Below are positions 23,561-35,706 of a stretch of 64,000 nucleotides of DNA, one piece after another. The DNA comes from Synanceia verrucosa (lineage: Eukaryota > Chordata > Actinopteri > Perciformes > Synanceiidae). A program made the translations under genes and the position numbers. A model generated the notes under the pieces. It was not told the DNA's origin, ran no database searches, and saw only the letters and a list, made by a program, of their open reading frames with translations. The stretch covers positions 7,626,501 to 7,690,500 of the forward strand of contig CM056556.1 of NCBI GenBank assembly GCA_029721515.1. The letters are read 5' to 3'. Positions within the stretch are counted from its first letter, which is position 1; every line of letters begins with the position of its first letter.

Positions 23561-26452
23561 ACTCTTTGTGGTCAAATTACATCTATGACTAGCCTGGCTG
23601 TAGCCCTCTGTAATCTCCTGCTCAATTATCATTTCCCTACATATTACGTCTGGGTTTGATCCCCTTGGATTCGATTTCTCAGAATGCATTCCATCCTGGC
23701 CAGTCAGTGAATGGAGGGGGGGTGGGGGGTGGCGGGTGTTAACGATGACGTTGAACATATGCACAGCATTTGCATTGTAGTCTAGCTGGTTGTAGTTTGG
23801 CAATGGCGGTGGAGATGAAAGTGAAGAAAGGCTAGCGTTTTGGCTAGGCTCCCAAATATTCAGAAATTAAAGTCAAAGCAGTTTGCTGTTCCAGTTTGCA
23901 AAAAGATTTTTAATACTGAAGCCATTTTTTCCAAAAATGTCAATGAACTCCCAGGAAATTATGTCAGTAAAAAATGAAATAATTAGAGGTTGAGAGTCTA
24001 ATCAACGTATTGTATCATTTACACTGATTGAACAATGCAGCAAACAACGGTCCCTTTGAGAAACTTTGGACAGGCATTTTTTTCAAATATTTTCATGCAG
24101 AACTTTAGATTAAATAAACTGTTAAAATTAAAGCAATCAGGCAAACATTGGGTCTTTTAAATTTGGTTAACTTTGGCTTTGCAAGTTTTTGGCTTCTTAT
24201 GTGGCCAATCCACATGTTCAATCAACATTTCATTTCATACTTGCCACATTATTTTGCTCAGTGCTTTGGAAGTTGATAGTTCACAGTAACACTGCTGATC
24301 CTCAACACACGCAGAACACATATGACCAAAAAGTCCAATTCATGGCTCATGCTTTACATCGTTTTTAAATCCCTTGGAGAGGCACATTCATGGTCCTGTG
24401 CAGAGGTCAGATTTCAGCCTTTATTGCCTAGGTAAAGAAAACACACTGAAGAATGTTTCAGGCCTGAATGATTGTCAGCTCTTACAGTGGTGTGAAGACA
24501 AAACAGGAAGGCCCCTGATGTTTTTTATTAGCAGGAATCGCTAACAGTGCCAGAGACTCTCCTTTTATAAAACATAGCCTACTGCATAACCCTGATTGGC
24601 ATCCTGTGCCCTGATTGGCTGATGTTTTGTCCTCACTAATTCAGTGTTCTGTGGTTTAACCCTTCATATGGATCTATCGGAGCATTGCATGATGAGAAGG
24701 AACCTGAGGAGTCTGTGGTGATCCTCCACTGCGTGTATCAGTAACTGTTTAGTCAATGTTTCACTGCAATGGTAGTATTACAGTATTACGTTGTGCTGCT
24801 GTTTGTGTTGGCAAAGCTTTTCTAGTTGATTCCACTGTACAGGACGCTGCCTGTTTGACATTAGAACCCATTCAGTTGCCTGACAGGCAGGTGAAGCTTA
24901 ACAAGCTTAACAAGGCCAACGTGGGCAGCTGTCCCACACTACAACCAGACCATACTTTATGTGGACACGGTCCACAGCACAGCTTGGCACTGATGATGAG
25001 GTAATAGGAACATTAGCGAGATATTAAGCAACAGGATGAACTGGAATTGCCAGTATGTCTCTGCTAGCCTTTCATTTTCTAGTGGTCAAGACAATTTAGA
25101 TGTTATAGTAGGTATTGAAAGGATAATAGTTACGTCTGTACAGCCAAAATTTAAACGATTCTTTGCTGCTACTTCAGATGCAGATACTTCAGCAGCATGA
25201 AAAAATGATTCCTTTGTCCACATCCATGCATTTCTTAACTAATGTACACAGATTATTAATGTTGCTAAAATTTTCAGCAGCATGCAGTGAGAAAGTTGCC
25301 AAGGAAGACACAAAACACATCTCTCGTCAAATTTGTGACATCTTACTTATCAAAAAGAACTGCAAAATTAAATTTTTCTTCTGATAGGTTTTGTCACATC
25401 TATCGAACACTTGCCTGGAGCAATGACAGGACTTTTTATGTTTGAATTATTGTCAATAATTTAAATGGGTTATCTTAGTCATAAGCAATGAACTCTAGAG
25501 CTTTGACCGTTCAGCGACTCAGTGAGCTACACAAAGATCTCATCAGAAGAGACAGACTGGGTTAAATGACATTATCTGTATTTAATCAAATTTGCAGTCA
25601 TTGTTGATGTTCAATACTGCTATGTGGAAAGAAAATATTTAATGTGATAACAGGTAGCCTGCTGTCTCTGCTCATTATACATCTCAATTTCACTGCGTGT
25701 AGAGCCAAGACACACACATTGACCACTCCTGTCTGACTGAGAAAGAAATACACCCAGACCTGAGAGCACTACCAGGGTTCCCACACTCCTGAAGAAAAGT
25801 CATTTCATTTTAAAATTGTATTGTCCAGGCTTGGATGAAAAATGATCACATACAAAACGGTTTTGTAGAAAAGCCATATGCGTTTTCTTTTTCACTGCTG
25901 TTGGCTTATGAAATAATCCAGACCTGTTGGAGGAAAATACTGTTAGTTGCACAATCTTTTTTGACAGAGGTAAAATAACATATAACCCACACACACAACA
26001 GATCAAGGTCTTCTAACTAACACAGTTCTACCAGAGTGCCGTGAGTAGGTGGTGAAATCCCATGTTAGGAAGCAGGAGGTCATGCTTGTTATTTTTGAGT
26101 GGATCAGTCCCAGTGTTACTGAGGCCTTACTGATGTCTTTTATATAGTGCAGACAGGCCCCCCTGGTTTTACAAGAGCCCTAAGCACCCGCACTGCAGTT
26201 GTCAGCTCAACCCCTCCAGAGCTGTGGGCCTCTGAGACGGGGCTGTGAAGGCCTCACAGGTGGCTGACTGTTAGAGTGAAGGACAGATTGATTTGTTTTA
26301 TGATTTATTTGAATTATTTACGTCTCTCGCATGACGGTGTAATAATGAGTGGATTCGCTGTTAATAAAGATGTTATGTCAAACACCTAGTCTGCTCTGGG
26401 AATACAAGTGGAGCTCTACCCTCCAAAAATTTGTTGGCCATAATTTATATAC
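23561..26452. other. Non-coding background
   Basis: No gene or RNA recognised. A G-rich stretch at about 23716-23738 (ggaggggggg-type, then tggggggtggcggg) is notable only for composition. Short open frames at 24756-25004 and 25163-25384 show no domain. Confidence 0.45.
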
Positions 26453-26456
26453 TATA

Positions 26457-26513
<57 letters not shown>

Positions 26514-26634
26514 GTGTATATATATATATATATACACGTGTGTATATATATATACACGTGTGTATATACACACGTGTATATATATATATATATACATGTG
26601 TATATATATATATACATATATATACACACGTGTA

Positions 26635-26688
<54 letters not shown>

Positions 26689-26700
26689 TACGTATATATA
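26453..26700. repeat. Compound (TA)n array with repeated CACGTG/ACATGTG palindromes
   Basis: About 250 bp of TA dinucleotides is punctuated by acacgtgtgtata or acacgtgtatata units (near 26510, 26533, 26554, 26570, 26623) and acatgtg variants (26595). The TA stretches and the CACGTG cores are each self-complementary, so the array can form hairpins or cruciforms on either strand. Open frames reading IYIYIY in several frames here are artefacts of the repeat. Confidence 0.95.
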
Positions 26701-27800
26701 ACATTAACAACAACTCTATTTAAGTGTCCCAGTGAGCTATGACAGGAATGCACAATACCAAGACTCTAACACCAAAGTAACTAAACCATTATTCTTGTTA
26801 TTATTTTTTTACCTTCTCATTTTCTACTCTTTCTACTATGAGCTGTGACCTAAGAAATAAATCAGAAATTGCTTCCAACAGTGTTTTAGTTCCTACAGTA
26901 TATCACAATCTGTTATTGTGACAGCCTTTTACTTTCTCTAACTACACTTTCCACTAAAATGTAATTTCCTCATGTTATCGCTCCACTGTAGAAACTGTCA
27001 ATACTGTGCCGTAAGCCATTTACTTTGGAGTATCATACTATAAATCTCAAAATAAAAATCCAACAATTTTAACTCTATTAAAATGATAAACATTGAAGTC
27101 AGTGAACTGAATGAATCACCTGCTTTTCAAACAGTACAGTATGTTCAGCTGGAAGCAAAGAAAAAAAAACTCCGCCATCCTTAATGACAATGATGACATC
27201 ACTAATGACAACAGTTATGACACAATAATAGAGCAATCTACTCACATGCACCATCAAGATGACTGGCTTGTCCTGCTGCGACCGATCACTCGCTGGCATT
27301 ATGCTCAGATAGACTGATTGCGCCTAACAGCCCGTAAGTCATCTTAATTACGGCCTGGCATGGTGTACAGTGGCAAGACGCTACAAACAGCTCCAACTGT
27401 GTTCTCATTCTATTAAGACACACTACAGTGGGGTGAGGAGCCCATTAGATGGCTCAGCTTAGTTCCTCTTACATACCTGTTTCCACTTTACCACAAATTT
27501 GGCAGACCCCAACATGGATGATAAGATCTTGTAGCTTCTGCCGCACCACCTGACTGTTGTGGATAGTATAACCAGAGGTAGCAATGCTATCAGGTGCTGT
27601 GTGGAGAAGACTATGCTTTAGCAAGAGTTGAGAGGATTTGTGTGCCGACGAGCAGCATGTCCTGTCTCTCTCAGGTGCACACACACCTGCTTATCAGCTA
27701 TTTTAATTTCTCTAGTTTCTTAAATGAAACCAGGCGCCTGCACATGCACTATCATGTATGTGGATGCACAGAGAAATATGCACATGCACACGCACAAACA
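26701..27800. other. Non-coding background
   Basis: No recognised gene, RNA or transposon. Short open frames on both strands look random. Confidence 0.45.
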
Positions 27801-27806
27801 TACTCT

Positions 27807-28063
27807 GGTATTACTGTCATTGTGGGGACTTTACATTGACATTTACATTTCCTATATACTTCCTTGAACCTAACCATAACCAGTACCCACATAATCCTAA
27901 TCCTAACCATAACCAAAGTCTAACCTTACACTAACATTAAATTTTCTCTGAGTCCTCAGCCTAAAAACATTATGGGGACATGCATTTTGTCCCCAGAAGG
28001 AAGATGAGTCCCCACGATGTGACTATGTGCACAGATTTATGTCCCCATAACGTTAGTAATACC
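27807..28063. mobile_element. Foldback/MITE-like element with GTCCCC-rich inverted termini
   Basis: Bases 27807-27829 (ggtattactgtcattgtggg plus gac) are the inverted complement of 28041-28063 at 19 of 23 positions. Between them lie CTAACC-rich degenerate repeats (about 27865-27925, such as cctaaccataacc) and an inner inverted pair tggggac/gtcccca at about 27972-27994. CA-rich sequence flanks both sides. This matches a GTGGGGAC-ended repeat I recall as frequent in fish genomes. It encodes no protein. The mobilising family and any target duplication are not clear. Confidence 0.65.
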
Positions 28064-28671
28064 TGTACACACACACTCACACAATAATTGCCTTAGACCT
28101 ATGTGATTACAGTGTGCTGAATGCGGCAGAGGTGGTAGTTGTCGGACTTTGTCCTGCTTTGAGGTAGCAGCAACGCTGGAGTTGTGGGTGGGCTCGTGAG
28201 ATTGTCATGCTTGGCAGATGGTAATTTGGGGTTGAGTGTGTGGTTAGTATTGGGGTAAGGATATAAGTTATGGCTGGTGTTGGTTTGACGAGGCGGAAGT
28301 CAGCAGTAGGGAACAGTAGCTCAGGCCATCTCTGACTGTCTCCTGCAGATTAGAAAGCTCTGCGGTTTCCTCCTCTCCTCACGCTTTCCTTTTCTCCTTT
28401 CTTCCTCTTTTAGTTTCTCTTCCTGGGATCTTTTGAGGAAAAAGGAAAATGAGAAGGACCTAGAACAAATAGTAGGGGATGCCAAGTGATAGACACAGGG
28501 TGAGACAGAGGGGTAGAGAGGAACAGGACAGGGCAGGAACCAGGGAGAGGCAGTGTTTGAAATCAAACAACACTGGTCTGTATCCTGAGGAAGTGACTGT
28601 TGCCAAAGACAGGGATAAAGACAGGACTGTTCCTGATGGTCTGTGAGTGCACATGATTACATGTGTACTGT

Positions 28672-28673
<2 letters not shown>

Positions 28674-28706
<33 letters not shown>
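28674..28706 (+). repeat. (GT)n microsatellite
   Basis: An uninterrupted GT run of about 16 units followed by gagagc. Confidence 0.92.
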
Positions 28707-28708
<2 letters not shown>

Positions 28709-30588
28709 AGCTCACAAGCATTAGAGTTTTTTATGTTTGATAATGACACCATCCTATGACTCGAACCCCATACTTCGGCGCTGCAGCCACGACTCATTTT
28801 CATTTCTCATGCTTCCCTTCACCTTCGCATCGCATTTGTGCTCTGCTTAGCCCTCTGCTTAGGCCTAAAGGTAATGAATTAAGCTCTCTAAAGGTCAGCA
28901 TACACTGCTCATCTCGAAGCCCAGAGGGGTGTTTTTTTCTTCTCCTTCAATCAGCTTCTCTATTAATGAGGATAGGGTGCTAACAAGGAACACTTCATGG
29001 ATTTTACATAGCATCACTGTGCCTTAGTAACGGTGTTTCAGGGTCACCAGGGTCATATTATGATGTGTTTGCATGCTTTCATACATCTGTTTGTGAGGAT
29101 TGAGAGTGAGGGTTTACATTTTGGAAAGGGAGGATTTGGGGTTTTACTTCTTCAAATGGCCATTTGAGGGATAAGCTTTATGTTTTGATTAGATTCAAGT
29201 TAAGTTAAAAGAGAGGCAGTCTACATCCTCTAAGGTGAGAGCAAATGTTTGGGTGTTGTGTTGTGACAGGATTGAGGTGCAGCAGATGGATTATGCCAGA
29301 AAGATTGTGTGCGTAGTAGTATGAGGTCAGGGAGCTCAAAGTTTTCCTCTCCCTAACAAGATGGATGAGCTCAAATGTAAATGCGTGCATGCGGTTTGGA
29401 GACGTATTTGCATGCATGTGTGTATGTATACACATACTTATGTCGGGACACTGAGGGTGTGCAGAGTGGTATTAGCTCTGCCGTAATGACACACAGTGGT
29501 GGAATACCACAGCCACCCAGACAAAACTTGCCTAGTGTACAGTAGCTGCTCGGGGCACAATGCACTCAGAGATTACACTTTAGTGTGAGTGTGGTTGTGG
29601 GGTGTGTACAGTATGCACTCCCACGTCAGTCTACAGTAGTCTAGACTCTCTAACAGCCCTGTTGTGGAATGGCTAATCAACACAGCTGATGAAGCGGTGG
29701 AAATAAAAGGTAGCAGAGCAAAAAAGGTCACGCAGGAGATTTTAAGAATGAGAGACAAGATGAAAACTCCTGATGGATAGATCTGTGGAGCGGCCAGTGA
29801 AGCGTGCAATGACTGGCTTCATTACGTATGCGCTAAAGATTATCTGTCTTGGAATGATTATCAGCTTTCCTGTAGATATTCAAATCGGGATCAGTGCGGT
29901 TAGGGTATGATGTGAGTGGTGAAACTGACGAGATAGCTGTCCAACAGGACGTGACTTTGAAACAACCGGCAAAAAAACATTTTACGACCGAGAGCCTCAG
30001 CCCTCTCAGCAGATAGCATGATGGATATGCCCTCGGCTGACGTCCAGTCAGTATTGACTCTCCTCCCTCATGTTCTGAAAAGTCCTTTGTGTTCTGGAAG
30101 CTGTCAGACCGACATCACACAGGTTTTGGAAAGCTTTCAATCCAAGGACCACATGCCTGACAGGCTGGATAAGAGGAAAGTGATTTCAAAACCACATCTG
30201 ATCGCTCCATGCACATCTGTTTAATGGCACGGATGTTGAAGTGTAATGTTTTAGAGTGTATAGAGGATACTGTATAGATACATTATGCCTCTCTATGGAT
30301 TCTTGTGGGCAATTATATAAGAGCTATCTTGGGCTTAAACTTTCGCTCAACATGTTTTTCCTTCACTGTGGAGGCTTTACTGCCTGTTCTGACTCAGAGT
30401 CTTGGAGAGGATGATAGATAATGTCCTGTGTATTTAGTAATTACGCAGACCAGCCAAACTGTTGCTCATTCATAGAAAAGTTACTTTCCGAGTCCGACCC
30501 ACGTCTTGGTTAGCATGTTTAAACTTCTCAGGGACATATTTATAGGCGCAGACATTTTCTTTGGCACTGGATAACTATAATGCTTTTA

Positions 30589-30612
30589 GTGTGTGTATGT
30601 GTGTGTGTGTGT
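30589..30612 (+). repeat. (GT)n microsatellite with poly-T end
   Basis: A GT run interrupted once by AT, ending in a T8 homopolymer. Confidence 0.85.
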
Positions 30613-33145
30613 TTTTTTTGTTCAGGAAATAATGTTTCATTCTCATCCTCAGAGATTAATCTGTTTTGCTATTTGTCTTATAGACAAGATCTCCGCCTGA
30701 TTCTCTGGCACATATGGGGAGCTCCTCTGTTCAGCGGTTGAGTGTAAAGTGGTAACACACCTGTTTAGAAGCACAAGTGTCTACTTATGTCTTGGGGAAT
30801 TATAACTACAGAGATTGATCATGACAGAGAACATCCATATTTTTGTTGTGCTGTGCGCCTGGCTGGAGCAGTGTTACAGTCTGGTTTTTACTTTGTGTTT
30901 ATGTTTTTGGCCATGTGGGTTGTGTGTTTGTGTCTGGACAACAGCAGGGCCCAGAGGCTTGAGCATGATAGAGAGGTTAACCAAAGCATAGCCAGAGGGC
31001 TGGAGTCTGGCTTTGTCGACTTGAATGTTTTGATGGTTTGTATTATCCAAACAGAGAGCCCAAAAGCTCATGAGATACAGTCAGTGAGGCCTGCTTGCTT
31101 ATGTACACAGCAAGGGGAAGTGTCATGGACACTTGAAAGGTGTTGGAGGCTCCAGAGGAACACAGAAACTCATCATACTAACCCGCGCCATCCTGGAACT
31201 GTTTCTACTTCCGTCTGTTTTTGCTCTGTGTAATAAGCAGAAACACACAGAAAGGTGCAGACCTGCAGTGGCGTGAATGTGTTGGAAGACAAGGGCACCG
31301 GGTTGTCTGAATTAAAGGTATAATGAGATGTGTGCATGCATGTGTGGAAGAAGTAGAGAATGGCATCAATGGTCCATGCATGCATGATTCCATTGGTCCA
31401 TATGGGGTAACAGGAAAAGGGTCATGGCGAAACCATAGATGATGAAAAACCTGTGGGCCAGTAAAAGCCTGTAATTCCAGACAGTGATGAGTCACTGGTG
31501 GTTGATTTAAAGGTTAACAGTAACCATTCATTGTGACTCAAACATATCTGGCTTTACTCGGGTGAGATGTTTGTTAATAATGTGATAGAGCTGTTGGGCA
31601 AGTCTGTAAAATGTGTGGTAGATTGTGCCTTTATGTGCACGCTGTTTCGATTGATTCATGCTCATGGCATGATGAGTGGATTTGTTTTTGATGGGGAAGG
31701 CAAAGATTATACAGGTTCTGCTTTCTGCTCTGGATGAGAGAGTAGAGGGAGGGACTGAAACACTGGTAGGGTGGATGAGAAGTCGGGACATCTGGTGTGG
31801 TTGTTTATTTACCCAGTGAGGAAGTGACAAAACAGTTTTCTTTCATCCGTTGGCTCTACTGGTTTATTTGTCCAATCAAGGCTTTAATCCCATTCCTCTG
31901 TCTTTGTACCACTGTTTTCCTTTTTCCGCTCTGGTTTGTTTTTGTAATGACTGCTGGAAAGATACTGCACATTCATAAGGAAACAGTTGATAATGTCAGA
32001 CAGTCTTTTGGGACAGAGTCTTTTAATGAATCACTTCACATTAGACATGATATAGATCTGAAACATCTTCCAGACTAATTATGTGAAATGGATATAACTA
32101 TATTGTTGCAGCCACAGGTTGACAGGATGTGGTCTTGACACTTGATGGTGATGAGTGTGTGCTTTTATCTCAAATGACCTCGATGTCATAAATTCACCTT
32201 ATATTAGGCCAGTGAGTGAGTGAAGTTTTTTCTGATTTAATGATAGCCTGAGCTTACATTACATCCTATTTTTAGTGGCCTAAAATTAAAGAAATAATTG
32301 AACATTTTCTGACACGTATCAGCTTTTGGTTAGATTAGAAGATCGGTACCACTCTCATATCTGTGCTGTGGATCCTGGAGGCAATTAGCTTAGCATGAAG
32401 ACTTACATAACACATTTTAGCTGAGGTATTGACAAATGTATAGTCCAATCTGTGATTTTGGAGGCTGTAAAAGATTAATAAAAGTTTGATAACAACTGAC
32501 ATTAAGACCAAACTTAAGTCTGAAACCGACATGGATGTGGACAGCAGGACAGACATATGTGGTTCTGTTTATAAAATATAGCGTGTCCACACGTGCACAA
32601 ATGCAGTCATATATTTTGGGCTGCCCATAGACATCTGTGCAGACCAGTGGAGATGACAAAATATAGTATAATTTCAGCTTTACCCTAACATAAAATGGTT
32701 ATTTTAGTTGCCTGCCCTATTGTAAGCGTGGTTCCAGATCATCGCCCACATTCAGTGACACAGATAGCTCTGGAATAGACTCGTTTCATAGCAGCCATTT
32801 TTACATGTGATAGTAATTTATAATATTAATAACTAGGGACCATGTTTTGATGGGATCACAACAGCTGTCATCCCAAACCAGACATTGGATTTAAAGTTAG
32901 AGGTGTGCGATTGCGATATATATCATAGTTCGATATAAAAATGTCTACCATAGCTTCTGTTGTTTATATGGTAATTTTCCTTGTTTAGCACTGTTGCTAC
33001 ACTAACGTTACACTGGTTGTGGTTTAGATATGTTGTATAAAGCACATCTCAATGTCAGGATGACTGTTGGATAATCGTATCATGCTAATTCCAAACATGT
33101 TCATTATTTGAAGCATAATGGTATGAAGGCTAATGTGGCACTGGT

Positions 33146-33146
<1 letters not shown>

Positions 33147-33190
<44 letters not shown>

Positions 33191-33324
33191 GTATATATAT
33201 ATATATATATACGTATATATATGTGTATATACGTGTGTATATATATAAACATGTGTATATAAATATACAAGTGTATATATATATATACACGTGTATATAT
33301 AAATATACACGTGTATATATATAT
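33147..33324. repeat. Compound (TA)n array with CACGTG-type palindromes, second copy
   Basis: A pure TA run to about 33186 is followed by units of tatacacgtatata, tatacgtgtgtata, aacatgtgtata, acaagtgtata and acacgtgtatata (33286 and 33308). Composition and unit structure match the array at 26453-26700, 6.4 kb upstream. Tyrosine/isoleucine-rich open frames here are artefacts. Confidence 0.94.
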
Positions 33325-35504
33325 TCATTTCACTTGATAAAAAGCCATGTTCAATTAACATAATACACTGTTTTGCTTTTTGAGTCGTCATAGTGGGAAA
33401 AGCACTATGGAACTGATGTCTGTGTTCCACTATGGTTGTGACCAAGTCAGCCGTAACCCTAGTTAACCATAACCATTAACCATGACCTAGTTTGCCATGA
33501 GCCTGTGATACTGACACACCTTGATGAAGTGCAGCCGTTAGCAGGAACAGCACAGGTGGAACTATGACATGTCAGAAAGTCTGCTGTGAAAAAGGCATTA
33601 AATCACATATTTCTGTTGTGGTGGAAAGACATGATGTTGGCATAACCTCTCTGCACAACATGAGATATGACTTTCATAGTTCATGCTCTTTTCATAAGAA
33701 TGACTGCGTTTCCTTGCAGAATCATAAATCTAGTACAACAAATGGCTCTTCTGAGTGGTTATCCAAATCTTTCTTAGCATGATATCAGCTTGGTGGAAAA
33801 CGTGTGCAGCTGTTACACAGCCTGTTGATCTTTTTTTTTTGTGCCGGGTTCCACGTCTGTGTGCAGAGCCATGAACTCTGAGAGTCCCCCAGCTCTCACA
33901 TTGACTGTTTAGATTGACTATAGCACTATTTGGCCTTCACACTGCAGCCACTCTCCAGCAGGGCTTTCCCCTGCCCAGTTGATAGAGAAATGTTTAGCTT
34001 CACACTCTAACAGGCTGGGGTGGTCCCAGAGCACGAGGTTAATGGGCATAAATTGCGAACGCTCAGCTGTGTGTATACTCTGATGCAAACTTTGAACTGC
34101 TGGCATGCAGTTGTGTGGTATCAAATTCACATGCCAAACACTGTACATGTGCAAAAAATGTGTACATGTGCTTTTAAATACCAAAAAAATCTTACCATTA
34201 GTGTGCACTGTTTTACCTTCCACTGTGAAGATGGTTGTAATTCATATGGGACCTTTAGTATGTGATGCAATATGTGGTGCAGATGTTGAAGATCTCCTTT
34301 CAAATATGAGCAAAAGTATTTCTTATATCTTTCTGTGTAAGTATTTGGCTTGTATTTCTGAAAATGTATTGTAGTGTACTTCACAGAGAAAACTATCTAC
34401 GATTTACTCTTTGGTGCTTTTTATTCATGATCAGTCAAAAATGTCTAGAGGCTTGTCCCTTTTTTGTAATATGGAATTTAACATGGCACGTACACTTGTT
34501 GTCTTGTCAGTATTTATGTTTTCTTTCAAAAGAAAAAACAATGGACAGTTAAATGGGACACAAAATGTAGTTTTTGTCAACTTCTATCTGGGAGCTTTCC
34601 ATATTGTGGTCTCATTCAACACGTGCATTTGCATTTGAAACATTTGTAATAACATCCTCTGAATTCTTTTACAGCAAGTATGATCATAAAGGGCTTTAGC
34701 TGTGCTTTTGTGTCTACTTTAAGCTCACATGGTACATTTAATGTATGGATAGGGTTAGACTTATGCTTTTGTTTAGGATATAAATACCTTGTGGCTACTT
34801 TGTGAGGAGTCCTTGGCAGTGGGTTTACTTTGTGGTTCATGTCTGAGATAAAAAGTCTCTGTGTGTTTGCACATTTGAATGTCTGGTTTTGTTGGTTTCT
34901 AAATCTGTGTGAATTCCTCCTCTTGACCATTTGGTCTTAGTAAGCATCCTGCGTTGGTGGTGGATGATCAACTCTTGGGGGGGGTGATGTAGTTGTGTGA
35001 GTCATGGGAATGAACGTGGTGCCTTGCCCATCTTAGTCAGCAGTCACAGACAAAAAGAGTCTGTTACTTTTTGTACAGTTGCTGAGTTAACCTACCCCCC
35101 CACCTCCCCATTCTAAGTACGGTACACACATGACTGGTAAAATGTCTTGGAAGTTCCCAGAGACACAACACACATCAGTACATTACTCACAGTGCTCTGG
35201 CTTCTATTTTATTCTCTGTAACTCTGTTCAGGTTGAGTCCACATGTTCAATTGACAGAGCTTTGAACCTGGCTGGATACATCTGATAACAGGGCATCTGG
35301 CTCTTGCTGCTTTTTAACTAAAAGATGCCCTATACATTATCCAGAGCATTAATATAGCATTAAACAACTATTTGCTATGTAAAAATATAGAAGAGTTATA
35401 CGTGAGCAAGCTTGAAGTTGCTCTCCCTTTGCTCTCCAAATTTCTCCTTGCTTTGTTGATGTGCATGTGAGCCAGTCTCACTGGCTAGCTCATATCTGCA
35501 GTCT
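33325..35504. other. Non-coding background
   Basis: No gene or RNA recognised. A short telomere-like degenerate run (gtaaccctagttaaccataa, ccattaaccatgacc) occupies about 33450-33486. A poly-G run of ten lies at about 34977-34986. Confidence 0.45.
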
Positions 35505-35706
35505 GCACTCATACATTTATTTATTACTATTATTATTTTTCCCCATTCTGTTGTGCTGTCACTTATTATGACTGTTATGATGTTTGATTGTGCGTGTCAA
35601 CTGCTGAATTGTCTACCATTGTTGTAATGTATTTCTTGCTATGGACAGGTTGACTGCAGAAATGAATGGCCCTTCTGGGACTAATAAAGTAATCTGAATC
35701 TGAATC
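35505..35706 (+). repeat. Candidate non-LTR retroposon 3' tail with (CTGAAT)n end
   Basis: The segment ends tctgggactaataaagtaat followed by ctgaatctgaatc, and is preceded by AT/T-rich tatttattactattattatt sequence. Fish non-LTR or SINE 3' ends commonly finish in gggactaataaag or ggatcaataaag and then a simple hexamer repeat, which fits here on the plus strand. I could not find a target-site duplication, and the 5' limit is approximate. No reverse transcriptase coding is visible. Confidence 0.5.

Larger units (their letters stand above)
28064..33146. other. Non-coding background with GT microsatellites
   Basis: Holds (GT)n tracts at 28674-28706 and 30589-30612. The plus frame 30787-31233 (148 codons) is the longest open frame in the window outside transposons, but it has no domain I know and no splice or promoter support. 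Segment 32905-32945 (gcgatatatatcatagttcg then atataaaa) is a weak match to a fish repeat built on cgatatat units. Confidence 0.45.

Noticed and set aside
26349..26753. Open frames rich in Tyr/Ile on both strands
   Set aside because: Translations of the TA/CA compound repeat in several frames at once, not genes. The same applies at 33024-33445.
30787..31233. 148-codon plus-strand open frame
   Set aside because: No recognisable domain, no promoter or splice support, and a length expected by chance in 64 kb of six-frame sequence.
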